NCBI GenBank assembly: GCA_010093685.1
Contig: MU006239.1
Span: 207,235 to 271,234, forward strand
Length of the DNA stretch: 64,000 nucleotides
Direction of reading: 5' to 3'
DNA from: Ophiobolus disseminans
Taxonomy: Eukaryota; Ascomycota; Dothideomycetes; Pleosporales; Phaeosphaeriaceae
The first letter of the stretch is position 1; each line of letters opens with the position of its first letter. The notes under the pieces are model-generated. The model made no database searches, was not told the DNA's origin, and was given only the letters and a program-made list of their open reading frames with translations. Positions 34,826-44,528 of this stretch are shown here, piece after piece. The position numbers were made by a program, and so were the translations under genes.

Positions 34826-35997
34826 GTTCGGACAGTTCTTCCAGATACCTTGGTGTTGGAACAAGAAAACACGGCTTTAAAAGGACAAGTGCGAGTTGAC
34901 AAGACGATAGCATAGTAGGAAACCTGCTGGTATCTACGGCGCAGGTTCAGCAGATTACAAAAAGGCTTCCAGGTAGATACGGTGCCACTAAGCTGGGGCC
35001 GAAGCTGTGCAAGACACGGGAACATACACCTTGGTGCCGCAAGCCTCTGGTCGTCTCACTGTAGGCTTGATGTTCGAGACCACCGGTGAAGGCACTAGGA
35101 AGCAACTTTTAGCCTGTCTCAACGACAAGAGTATCATTGGACACTACCCGATACTGCGGTCGGAAATTCTTATGTGGTGACTATCCTATCCGGAGCCATG
35201 CTCGCGCTAAGGTTATAGGGTTGGGTAAGACTACGTGCGATCAGCATGAGCTAGGAAATGCACAGAGAATCGCGATATCTATTTATGACCGCGCTGAAAA
35301 CTGCGTCCGGATTTGGGCATTGGTGAACCGCTCCGAATTGTATCATTTGATTTCAATTTGTCAGAATTGCGCCTCAAGATAGCGATGAGGTCTCGAATCA
35401 AGGCTTGGCCTTGCCAACAGGGTAGTTGCGCCGCATTTGGTTAGCTTATGCAACGCGTTGACTAGTGAACTCCGAAGCTCACGCTAAGACTACAGGGTGG
35501 GGTAAGACTACGTGCGATCAGCATAAGCTAGGAAATGCACAGAGAATCGCGATATCTATTTATGACCGCGCTGAAAACTGCGTCCGGATTTGGGCATTTG
35601 TGAACCGCTCCAAATTGTATCATTTGATTTCAATTTGTCAGAATTGCGCCTCAAGATAGCGATGAGGTCTCGAATCAAGGCTTGGCCTTGCCAACAGGGT
35701 AGTTGCGCCGCATTTGGTTAGCTTATGCAACGCGTTGACTAGTGAACTCCGAGACTCTGTCACGGTGTCCAGCATTTTCCGGGCGCTAGCAACCTGATAT
35801 CACAAAATGCCTCATGCATGGTCTTTCACACTAGGTGCGACAGTCCTTGACATGAAGTTTCGTTCTTTGTATCCCTGTCATATATCAGAACTGCAGCAAG
35901 CCACAGTCAACCTTTGGAAATCGTCTGTATCGTGGGGGCGAGCAGAGCCGCGGGTGCGCGCGCAGATGCGGGCGGATAACAATTTGACGACGAGAAC
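34826..35997. other. Intergenic region between divergent GTPases 1 and 2
   Basis: 1172 bp without a recognised gene. It should contain both promoters. Its main structure is a 277-bp tandem duplication (35201-35754). Short open frames at 35137-35382 and 35465-35659 are the same ~60 codons repeated in the two units and match no family I know. Confidence 0.6.
35201..35754. repeat. 277-bp direct tandem duplication
   Basis: Two adjacent units (about 35201-35477 and 35478-35754) align at a constant 277-bp offset with only a handful of substitutions, some outside the RIP context. Recent, and unusual in a RIP-active genome; it is below the length usually needed to trigger RIP. Confidence 0.9.
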
Positions 35998-37419
35998 ATG
36001 ACATATCTTTCAACAATTCTTGTATGTATTTTAGTATTACACATGTTAAACAAGCTCAGAATTTCTCGTCGTGTGTCTACTCGGGATGAGGCAACGGATG
36101 GTGATAGCGAAGACATTGTCATCGCCGTAATGGGAGTGACAGGGTGCGGGAAGAGCACTTTTATCAAGAAAGTCACCGGGCACTCAGATGTCAAGATTGG
36201 AGATAATCTGACTTCTGGTAAGTGGCTGTACTCAGATGTGAAATTCAAAACGTAACGAGATTGTGTAGAAACGGCCATCGTTGAACAATACAAATTCACG
36301 CATAAAGGACTGCGATACCTACTCATTGATACGCCGGGATTCGACGATACGTATCTTGATAACGAGACCATTGCGAAGAGATTGATCGACTGGTTAGCAA
36401 GCTCATTTCGTTCTGGAGTGCGTCTTAATGGATTGATATATCTACACCGCATTACGGATAAGCGAATGTCCGGGTCATCATTTGAGAACTTACGAATGTT
36501 TCGCGAGTTGTGTGGTGAGCAAGGTCTGAAAAACGTCGTGCTTACTTCAACGTTCTGGGATTCTACGTCCAGAGCAGAAGGAGAAAGGCGCCAGAAGGAA
36601 CTCGAGACGAGCCCGCAATTCTGGTCGAGAATGATCCAGAAGGGCTGCAAGACAGCTCGGCTAGATGGCAAACAAAATTCCTGCTTCAAGATTCTAGAGG
36701 ACATTGCGCGTAATAATGGCAAGATTACGATGCAGATTCAGCAGGAAGTCGTCGTTGAAGGCAAGGCGATCAGGGACACGATCGCTGCGCGAGAGACATT
36801 TTCCCGCCTACAGAGAGTGATGCAAGAGCAGAGCAAGCGTGATGCCGAGAAACTGCGTCAAGAACAGGAGCGCAAGATGAAGGAGCTTGAAAATTGCAAT
36901 CGCCGCGAACGACAGATTTTGGCGGAAGAGCTCGAACGAAAACGTCAAGAAGAGCTGAGTCGCCGCCGACGTGCTGCAGAGCGCACTCGCAGAGACGAGG
37001 AAGCAGCGAAGGCTCGTGAGCTTGCTGCTCAACGGCGCAGGTTGCGAGAACTGAAAGAGCGCATGGAACGACTTGCACGGGAGAGAGAAGAAGAGGAGGA
37101 ACGGCAAATCATAGCGGCTTATGAAGCCAGACAGGCGTATTATAGGAACTACAGCTGCCTCTGGAGAAGTGTGAGCAATCGTTATTGTGACAAGTGCCGT
37201 GAGCGCTTGCACAAAAGATACACTCATTATTTCCGTATGTCGCGATACCGTGTGCTGAGTTTGCTACATATGTGCTCATGCTGATACTCCCTAGATTGTT
37301 GCCATTGCGATTATGATGATTACAATCACTGTGGAGGTTGTGGCAATGATTGCGGTGTCGCAGAGCATCCTGGTATGGATAGACGAGTGACATTGAATGA
37401 AGATTGTACGGTCATGTAG
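35998..37419 (+). CDS. AIG1/GIMAP-like P-loop GTPase 2 (436 aa, 3 exons)
   Basis: Exons 35998-36217, 36269-37234 and 37295-37419; introns GTAAGT..GTAG (51 bp) and GTATGT..CTAG (60 bp). The second intron is a multiple of three and holds the only stop in its frame (37282). G1 GVTGCGKS (46-53), G3 DTPGFDDT (94-101), LNGLIYLHRITD box, then TFWD near 163 in place of NKxD. Residues ~230-360 are an Arg/Glu-rich helix. The last exon adds a Cys/His/Asp-rich tail (CCHCDYDDY, CGGCGND) ending CTVM, a CaaX box. The N-terminus (4-17) is hydrophobic and could be a membrane segment if the first ATG is used; ATG 36043 would remove it. Convergent with GTPase 3, 65 bp away. Confidence 0.8.
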
Positions 37420-37484
37420 ATTCGATCATAGCTACATTATGAATGAATCTCTGTCCATATTGAAGTACCCCCAACAAGTGGAGT

Positions 37485-39275
37485 TTAATAGTAATTTCTC
37501 TCTTGGGTTCCGTTTGAGCGAAATGTTCTTCCATTGAAGGGTTCATGTTGCACAGGATGTGTACTGCGACGTGGTAGCTTATGCGAGGAGTGCCTGCTTG
37601 AGGATGAACGCCGTGTGTAGCCATAGGCCATACCATCATTTCTGAGGTCGTCCTCGGAAGCAAACAATCCTTGGAAGAGATTTTTCATCCCTGTTGATTT
37701 TTCTTGCCGTCTTTCTTCTTGGAGTTCCCTTCCTTTCACAGCCAATTGTGCTTTGAGAACTCGTAGCTGGTGCTCAGAATTGCGTTGCTGCATCTCAGCA
37801 GAGTGCGCGATGCGATTGTTGTGCACAATGAAATTCTCCCGGTCTCTCAACGCTTTTGACATATCGCGGGAATGACTGACCTGCGTCCCTACCAAGTCAT
37901 CCTGTAAGGATTCGATCTGCGCCCTTAATGCGTGTATCTCATCCTCTCTCTTTTTGTCATCTTTCGCTAACTGGACCTTAAGCTCTGACAGCACTACACT
38001 CCTTTCACGATTCAGGTTTCCCGACGACACATGAAGCCCTTGATGTTCTGCCTTTTGCTTTGAAAGAAGCTGGACTTGCGTTTTTCGTTGCTCTGTCAAG
38101 ACTTCAACCAAGCTTTGGTCGTTGTCTTCAAGTGCCTCTTTCAACGCCTCTTCCAGCTCCGCGAGTTCCTTTTCGTGCTTTTTCCTAGCCTCGAGCATCT
38201 CCTCTTGTAAGTACTTGCCGACTGTAGTCTCGTCTAGTTTGAGATCCTGATCAACCATTTCACGCTGCAAGTCTAAGACTGTCGAACCACGCTGAGTGAG
38301 CGCTTCAACGACATCTCTGGCCGACTCTACGCTGCCATCATGTCGGCATATTATAGCACCTGATGCCTGCATAGGTGCCCAGAAGTTCGCATTTTGTAGC
38401 AAGTCCCTCTCTCTCTCGATTCCCAACTCTTTGTCTTGGAGATTTCCCCACATGGTCGAGACTAGAGCGAGATGGGGCATACTGGATTCGCCACACAACC
38501 GCTGCAGGATACGGAGATTGCGGATTGATGCACCACTCATCCTTTGATCGGTGATTCGGTGCAGGAATATAACTCCGGCAAGCTCGATTCGCTCTTCGTA
38601 TAATTTGGTCAGAAAGAAGGCAATCTCTTGGAGAATGTCGCCATCCTTTGCATTCGTGTCGTTGAAGCCAGGGGTATCGATCAAGTGCACAAATTTGCTA
38701 GGTTCCAATTGTAGGGCATGCTCTCTGGATCTAGTTGTGTCTAATCTCCTGTTAAAATTGAATCCATTGAAAAGGTAGAATCACCTACATGACTCTAGGT
38801 CGTGACCAATTCCAACGTCTTCGCCTTTCAAGAGCGAAATAAACGAGCTTTTTCCTGTGCCTGTAAGACCCATCAAAACAATGGTGTAGTGCCTGATATC
38901 CTCCTGGCTGATCACTTTTAGCTAGGCTCATACACCGGGATCCGTGACTTACTTGACAGGTATCAACCCCTCCTGTATGGGAGCTTTCGCGTGATTCTTC
39001 GCATTCTGATTATCTCCAGAATCTACCGGTGCGTTCGCTTCTATTACGTTCACGGCGTTTGACACCCACATACTTGCAGTTGTTCTTGTTGTGTGATATC
39101 GCCTGTGCTCCTTCTTTCGATTAGGTGGGCGAAATCCGTAGCCTAACAGCGCAGATAAAAAAGGCCTAGATTCAGAGATGCCCGCATCCTGCACTTGCCG
39201 GATTGGGATGTCATGCAATGTGCGTGGTATGCAGGCGGCTTTAGCGCCTCGCGCTTTGACCATATTGGCTGACAC
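37485..39275 (-). CDS. AIG1/GIMAP-like P-loop GTPase 3 (565 aa, 3 exons)
   Basis: Exons 38953-39275, 38789-38907 and 37485-38740; introns 45 bp (GTAAGT..TCAG) and 48 bp (GTAGGT..TTAG). A 36-bp alternative second intron is also in frame but too short. About 110 extra N-terminal residues, Arg/Ser-rich, precede G1 GLTGTGKS (121-128). G3 DTPGFND at 169-175, LAGVIFLHRITD box, STMWG in place of NKxD. Long coiled coil (~300-480), then a Ser/His/Arg-rich tail. It ends NYY: unlike its three neighbours it has no CaaX box. Starts at 39275 or a later ATG (e.g. residue 69). Divergent from GTPase 4. Confidence 0.8.
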
Positions 39276-39679
39276 CTGCTTCCTGTAATAAACTTCGCCG
39301 AACTCTGCATCGTTGTCCAGCTAGCCATACGCAGCCTAAGCTTCGGCCACACACTGACGCCTTTGGGCATCGGCCAGACCTAGGCTCCACGATTTGTGAC
39401 CAGCGTTGCCCTCTTTGCGCAGCAAGCCACGGTAGCTGAAAGTCAGCCTTTGGAGCGTAGGCTAAGGGCAAGCGATCATTGCTCCGCCCACACTATTCGA
39501 CTGCAATCATATTGTAGTGTGGCCCGATAAGCACTGGGACGGAGCAGTCCACGAAGCAAGGCTAGAATTCTCACGACGCAGCCCCGGTTGCTAGAAAAGT
39601 CTCAGTGCCATCTTACAACCCTTGGAGGAATTGAATAGTCACAATAAGCAGTCACTTCAGTTTATTACTGCAATTCAAC
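39276..39679. promoter_or_regulatory. Shared intergenic promoter region of GTPases 3 and 4
   Basis: 404 bp separate the two divergent start codons, so both promoters must lie here. No TATA box or operator could be assigned with confidence; short open frames over it look like chance. Confidence 0.4.
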
Positions 39680-41012
39680 ATGGTGGAATCAAACGAACGT
39701 TCCTTACTGTACGTATTTTGGGCCAATGCCTAACTTGCTCAACTGATCGATGATAGCCAAGACGACGTCTACATTGCAGTACTTGGCCTCACAGGCACAG
39801 GCAAGAGCACATTCGTAGCTAGATGCGCTGGAAGGCCACTCCCCCAGTCCGGTCATGGATTAGAATCTGGTATGACACGTGACAACTTATCATGGAGACG
39901 CTGACACATTCGGACCAGACACCACATCAATCACGATCCAATCTTTCGTACGCAACGGGAAGACAGTGCATCTCATCGATACGCCAGGTTTCGACGATGA
40001 CCGCAAAGACGATGCGACAATCATGCAGGAGCTCGCATTCTGGCTTCTGCAAGCACACAGGACTGGTTTCGCGCTGAGCGGTCTTGTTTTTCTACATCGT
40101 ATCACGGACAACCACCTTCAAGGCTCTGCTCTCAGGGCTTTGAAAGTTTTCAAGGCTTTATGTGGAGTTCACTGCTATCCTGGGGTTGTCATGGCTACCA
40201 CAAGGTGGGATGAGATCAATGACAAGGCCGGTTGTAATAGGCAATTGGAGCTTGTCAGCAATGGCGATTTTTGGGGTGATATTATTGAAGGTGGTGGCAA
40301 GGTGTTGCCGCTGCACTGGAACAACGCATCGGCTTTGGCAATCGTCGACTCCATCTTGGCCAATCATCAACGATTGACATTGGACATTCAAACCGAGTTA
40401 GCATCTGGCAGGATTTCTCTTCACGAGACCTCCGCGGGGCGCATCGTATATGAGGACTATCACAGACTGAAACAGCAGTGGGAGCAACAGATCCAGGACA
40501 CGACCGTCGAGCTGAACACCGCTATCAGGAAGCATCATGACCGCAATCAACTAGAGTGCCGTGCCGAGATTGGTACCCTGCAGCAAAGCGTTAGTTTAAA
40601 GAGCGCCGCGTTACAAGCATTGCGAGCCACAGGTGATCAACTGATATCGAGCTGGCTGCAAAACATCGCCCGGGACATGGGTGTAGTAAATACAGCCGCC
40701 CACCAAAATACACAACAACTTCAGAGGCTGGAGGAATCACGATTGCAACTTGCAAAAGATACTCGTGAACGCAGCAACGGGATTCAGACTTCATGGAATA
40801 ATCCACAGTACGAATCATTGATTCGAGCCAACCAACAGGGTAAACTAGCCGGACAGTTTTTCAAAGATCCAGCACAAGTTGGTGCAATGGCTGGTGTAGT
40901 TGGCGCATATTTGGGCTTTGGGAGTTTTGCGATGGCTGCACAGCAAGCTACTGCAGGAACATCTATTGCGGCTATTTTGGGGCCTGCGGCTATTCTTTGC
41001 AACGTTATGTAG
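39680..41012 (+). CDS. AIG1/GIMAP-like P-loop GTPase 4 (411 aa, 3 exons)
   Basis: Exons 39680-39708, 39757-39869 and 39919-41012; introns of 48 bp (GTACGT..ATAG) and 49 bp (GTATGA..CCAG, branch-like GCTGACAC). G1 GLTGTGKS (20-27), conserved LES (45-47) before switch I, G3 DTPGFDDD (68-75), LSGLVFLHRITD box, TTRWD (141-145), the closest of the four to a classical T/NKxD motif. The middle is helical. The C-terminus differs from its paralogs: a Gly/Ala-rich hydrophobic stretch (~355-408, AGVVGAYLGFGSFAMAAQQA..AAILGPAAIL) that could form a membrane hairpin, followed by CNVM, a CaaX box. Last intact member of the cluster before transposon debris. Confidence 0.85.
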
Positions 41013-41131
41013 GGAACAAAATATAGTATTGTCCGCCTCAGCTACTTAATCTTTATAGATCCTAATACTACCTTTTTCTAAGCGTTATGTTACTATACTT
41101 AGTAAGAGGCGACATCTAATACTCTAATAAC

Positions 41132-41330
41132 TGTAAGGGTGCGATGGGTTGACTATAAGTGCAAGGTAAACAGTGATGAATTCGATACAGTCCTCTAGAG
41201 ATCAGATGAAGGGTTTTCATCTGATCTCGGTTCAGATTGGTTAACGTAAGCAACCACCTGGCGATCGCCCCCATCTGACGATCGCGAACACCATTTTTCA
41301 TCCAAACTTCAAACGGTTGTATCTCCACCA
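41132..41330. repeat. Diverged Gypsy LTR fragment
   Basis: Starts TGTAAGGGTGCG and shares GATGAATTCGAT...TCTAGAG with the Gypsy-4 LTR (54240). No RIP damage is evident. It is replaced at 41331 by another repeat, so only the LTR start is left. Confidence 0.45.
41198..41228. other. Perfect 13-bp hairpin
   Basis: GAGATCAGATGAA, 5-nt loop GGGTT, then the exact complement. It lies 186 bp past the stop of GTPase 4, too far to be a clear terminator, and inside the LTR-like fragment. Confidence 0.6.
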
Positions 41331-41690
41331 TGTTACGAACAGTGGTCGGGACGTATCGATTGTGCGGGTGAGGACAATCATCCCGCCCGAAGTGGGGCAG
41401 TGCAACCACATCATGTGACTACCATCCCGCCGAGCCAACCATCACGGGATGGCACGCAGGTATATAGTCACCAACGAGGGGCTTTTACAGCTCATCGTGT
41501 TCAACTCAATACAGCGATCTTGATACAGCCTTCCCAGCAACCCTGATCTCTGTAGTGATACATCGCAACTACTCTCTCTGTTCTCCCGGTCAGAGCTGTT
41601 GCAACCCCCTCTGCTTGTCCATCTGCGAAACCCAACCCAAGTGCCTCAGAACACCGGAGATATCCTCTCTACTTCCGAGTGCCCTTCACA
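41331..41690 (+). repeat. LTR-like promoter/leader repeat (family D)
   Basis: About 360 bp beginning TGTTACGAACAGTGG, with a TATA-like GTATATAG near 41460. A strongly RIPed copy is at 60607-61045, where it is followed by a Gypsy gag start, so it is probably the LTR plus leader of a Gypsy. Here it abuts a pogo-type coding start instead. Confidence 0.6.
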
Positions 41691-41697
41691 CACCACC

Positions 41698-41811
41698 ATG
41701 ACAGCTATTGACAAAGCGATTGAAGAAATAGGCTCCCTCGGTCCTAACGCATCTTTAAAGTATTCTGATTTCGCAAGAAAATATCACTACAACGCTACAA
41801 CGCTGTTGTGA
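41698..41811 (+). pseudogene. N-terminal fragment of a pogo/Fot1-type transposase
   Basis: 37 codons, MTAIDKAIEEIGSL...YSDFARKYHYNATTL, then TGA. This matches the opening helix-turn-helix (psq/CENP-B-like) of fungal pogo-family transposases; the similar opening MAPIDDAIAEIEL occurs in the element at 48112-50211. The DDE catalytic part is missing, and no terminal inverted repeat is seen. A broken fragment. Confidence 0.6.
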
Positions 41812-42354
41812 TGGGCTAGACCCATGCGGGACCCACTAGTGGGTTTGAGAGCGGCGCAGTCACGACTTTCGCTTAGCACTATTTTCGGCTTATGATGTCT
41901 TGCTTATCTTGCTCATGATGGAGCCCAGCAAGAACATCTACAATCTTGCCGCTAGTAGTATTCAGACTTACGGACTTCGTTCCCCAAGCGTAATTCGTCG
42001 CGTTGGGTTGAAACCGCGCACCTTAGTGTGCTCATTCCAGGAGGGTGATTAGACGTTAAGCTTCATAGTAGGTAGGAAGTGCTTAGAACAGGCAGTAGCA
42101 TTGCCGATGCGAGCCTAGGTTAAAGTAGGAGTAGTAGCACGTAATTCAGAAGCTGCCTTTCGATTGCAGGAAGGGGTTGAATGCGGTTCTCGGCAAGTCA
42201 GAAAAAAAGAAAGGATTAGCAGCACGGCTGAGTCCTGCAATTGATGGTAGCAGGGCGAGAGCGGAGAGGAAGGTATGGTGGATGGGGTCCTCGGGGATGG
42301 TCCTTTGCACGCCATCAGTCATCAACATCGACGTTGATTCACAAGAGAATCTGT
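41812..42354. other. Unassigned sequence
   Basis: No gene recognised. An open frame at 42177-42539 on the plus strand overlaps the decayed HET gene on the other strand and looks like chance. Confidence 0.4.
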
Positions 42355-43043
42355 TCACCAGTCAAGCGAGCAAGATGGGAATGCATCGTCGACAGGCGCA
42401 AGGCGGCGATTCGGCTCCGCCGTGCCAGCTTGCAGTAACAAGTGATATGGCCATGCATTTCCTTGATCAGTGTCGACCGCGCAACCACCAGGGATGTTCC
42501 AAGATATCGTATATGAGGTCCCAGGTATGCGTAACATAGCTTCGACGGACGGCCTCGACTGCGTGTTTAGTGCATATGTCATGCCATTGCCCCGCCTATC
42601 TTGATATTGCTCACTGGAAGCTTCATCGACAATCGAAGCGTTTTTGTGCACGAGCTTCCTCAACTACTTGAACACCGGTCGCACGTCTCGCCTGACCATT
42701 ATGAATAGAAAGACTCGATTCGCCTGTTGATAGATCTGCTGCATAGATGCCACCTGGTGAGATTTCTCGGCAGGGTCACTCTAGTTGATATAGACCTGAT
42801 ATGTCCACATGATGAGCGTTTCCCAGCGCGTTCCAGTATTTGATCGCTTTGTCCAAAAGTGTCTGCCGTGTTTGCGAATGCATTGAAGAGAATGCCATCT
42901 AACAAAATGGCCCTGGTGTTGGTGGCATTGTTGGAATAGTAGCAAAAGGTGGAGTAGCTTGACGACCAGTTCAGTGGTACTTTTGGTATGATTTGATAGT
43001 CGCCACCACCTGTCGTGTCGATCCAAAGCAGTCGGATCTCGTT
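42355..43043 (-). pseudogene. Decayed HET-domain (heterokaryon incompatibility) gene
   Basis: Minus-strand segments match the HET domain in order. First NEIRLLWIDTTG, then NATNTRAILLDGILFNAFAN, the usual ...RPILLDGxxFNxxxN block. After a frameshift comes MWTYQVYIN-stop-SDPAEKSHQVASMQQIYQQANRVF, which is the 'WxDAICINQxDxxEKxxQVxxMxxIYxxAxRV' core with a TAG where Gln belongs. A further stop follows and the C-terminal part (to 42355) is not recognised. HET proteins trigger cell death on non-self fusion; this copy cannot be functional. The 5' end may lie under the repeat at 43161-43295. Confidence 0.7.
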
Positions 43044-43160
43044 GTGTCGTTGTCAAGAGGCAGATAGTGGAATTATAAGTAAGAAGAATTATTTCGTAGG
43101 GTGTAGAAGTGGTGTGGTTTCTACTGGCGTGGCTTCGAACGGTGTGGCTTAATCGGCTTG

Positions 43161-43295
43161 GAGAGGGCTCGCGTGGATTCGGTTGATGTAGTTTCGAACG
43201 ATTTAGGGAGGTCTCGCGTGGTCTGCATCGGTGCGTTACGGACCTGGGTGGGGAGGACTGGCGTGGTTTCGATCGACGTGGTATTCCGTAATCAA
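43161..43295. repeat. 45-bp tandem repeat
   Basis: Three diverged units at exact 45-bp spacing, each with GRGAGGNCTSGCGTGG (43161, 43206, 43251). The period is 15 codons; the minus strand would read Pro/Arg/Ser-rich repeats just upstream of the HET remnant. Confidence 0.65.
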
Positions 43296-44528
43296 TCTGT
43301 AAGGACATTTCGATTTATGTACGGCCAACATGATGGGAGTTGAAGAACGCGAGCAGATGTGGAACTGAAGTCGAATAGGTAGACATCGGTCGGAGAAAGT
43401 GGGAGGCTGCTCCTAGCTCGCGTTGATGGGAGGATATGGGGTTGTGACGAGAAAGCTTGAGGAACGAGGACGCGGCAGATCTTGCGGCGCTTGAAGACCT
43501 GGCGACGGCGACATGATAGTGAAACGTGTTTGATGGAAGTCAAAGAATGGAAGACGTGAAGGAAAAGGACGGTAAGAGAGGGGGCAACGGCTGAGTTTAA
43601 AGAAATCTATTGTTCAACCTTACTTGTACCACTACGGGGCTCCCGAGGTCAGTTTAGCCCTCCGGACCCATTGACCGATGAGCCAGCATTTCATGCAGCC
43701 TCCATGCTCACAGACTGAGCAAGTGTACTATTGGGAAGATTGCGACCCAGGTGTGGATGTGGATACCGCCTTATCATGTGACTGGTGTGAGAAGTGGATG
43801 ATTAGACTTGCGACCGGGCATTGCAACCACAACGTTGTCTAAATTCTGGCAGTATCTTGATACACTATCATACGACTGTTTGGCGAAATGAGAGCATTGA
43901 CTGACGGTGCTGGGCGAAGTCACGGCGATGTTGCGACGCACCGTAGCTCAGAAATAGCGGGGCAGGCACGGGTCGCCGCCCGTACTGTACCGAGGCCAAG
44001 GACAACATTTGAAGACACCATTCACCACACCTCCCCGCGACGTGAACCCACACAATTCACCTAGCACTGCGCGCTCCGAACCACAACTACGGCGCCTTAT
44101 CATCAGCTAACTTGTAAACTCATCAATCTGCCCCTTGCCAGCAACCGCACCGCTTCGCACGTGCTCATCACCCACCATGACGCGCCGCAGCGATCGCACC
44201 TCACTGGTGACCAACACGACCCAGCCGTGACAGCAACCTCACGATCCGAACGCCGCATATAGTGTCCACACCCCATATACCACGTGCCAAAAATCGCCCC
44301 CCCCCCCCCTCAATCTTCGCTCCACCTGCCACCAGCCTGCCCGACACCGAAGCCTCAGCCGCTGTCGCGACATTTGGCAAGACGGCTACGTGACCCATCC
44401 CTCGAATACCACACCAGATACGCATGAGAGGCATGGCCGGGTCGTCGTGCCGAGCGGCGGATTCGCGACTGCCGTCTTTTTGTGATGTCTGATGTCATCA
44501 CACGTGGAGGCAGCAGCGCGCCTTCCCA
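43296..44528. other. Intergenic, no gene recognised
   Basis: About 1.2 kb upstream of the protease gene, GC-richer than the transposon blocks and free of RIP. It contains a run of about 13 C near 44300. Small open frames here have no recognisable similarity. Confidence 0.5.

Noticed and set aside
36025..36062. Intron at GTATGT..TCAG in the 5' part of GTPase 2
   Set aside because: Only 38 bp, and its removal shifts the frame to an early stop.
36770..37393. Minus-strand frames opposite GTPase 2
   Set aside because: Shadows of the Arg/Glu-rich and Cys-rich exons of the real gene.
38749..38784. 36-bp second intron for GTPase 3
   Set aside because: In frame, but shorter than any other intron here and adds four residues before the switch region; the 48-bp intron gives the family spacing.
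42177..42539. 120-codon plus-strand frame
   Set aside because: Overlaps the HET pseudogene on the other strand, shows no recognised domain and has unremarkable composition.
44296..44310. Poly-C run upstream of the protease gene as a regulatory site
   Set aside because: A homopolymer alone is no evidence of function and may be a sequencing artefact.
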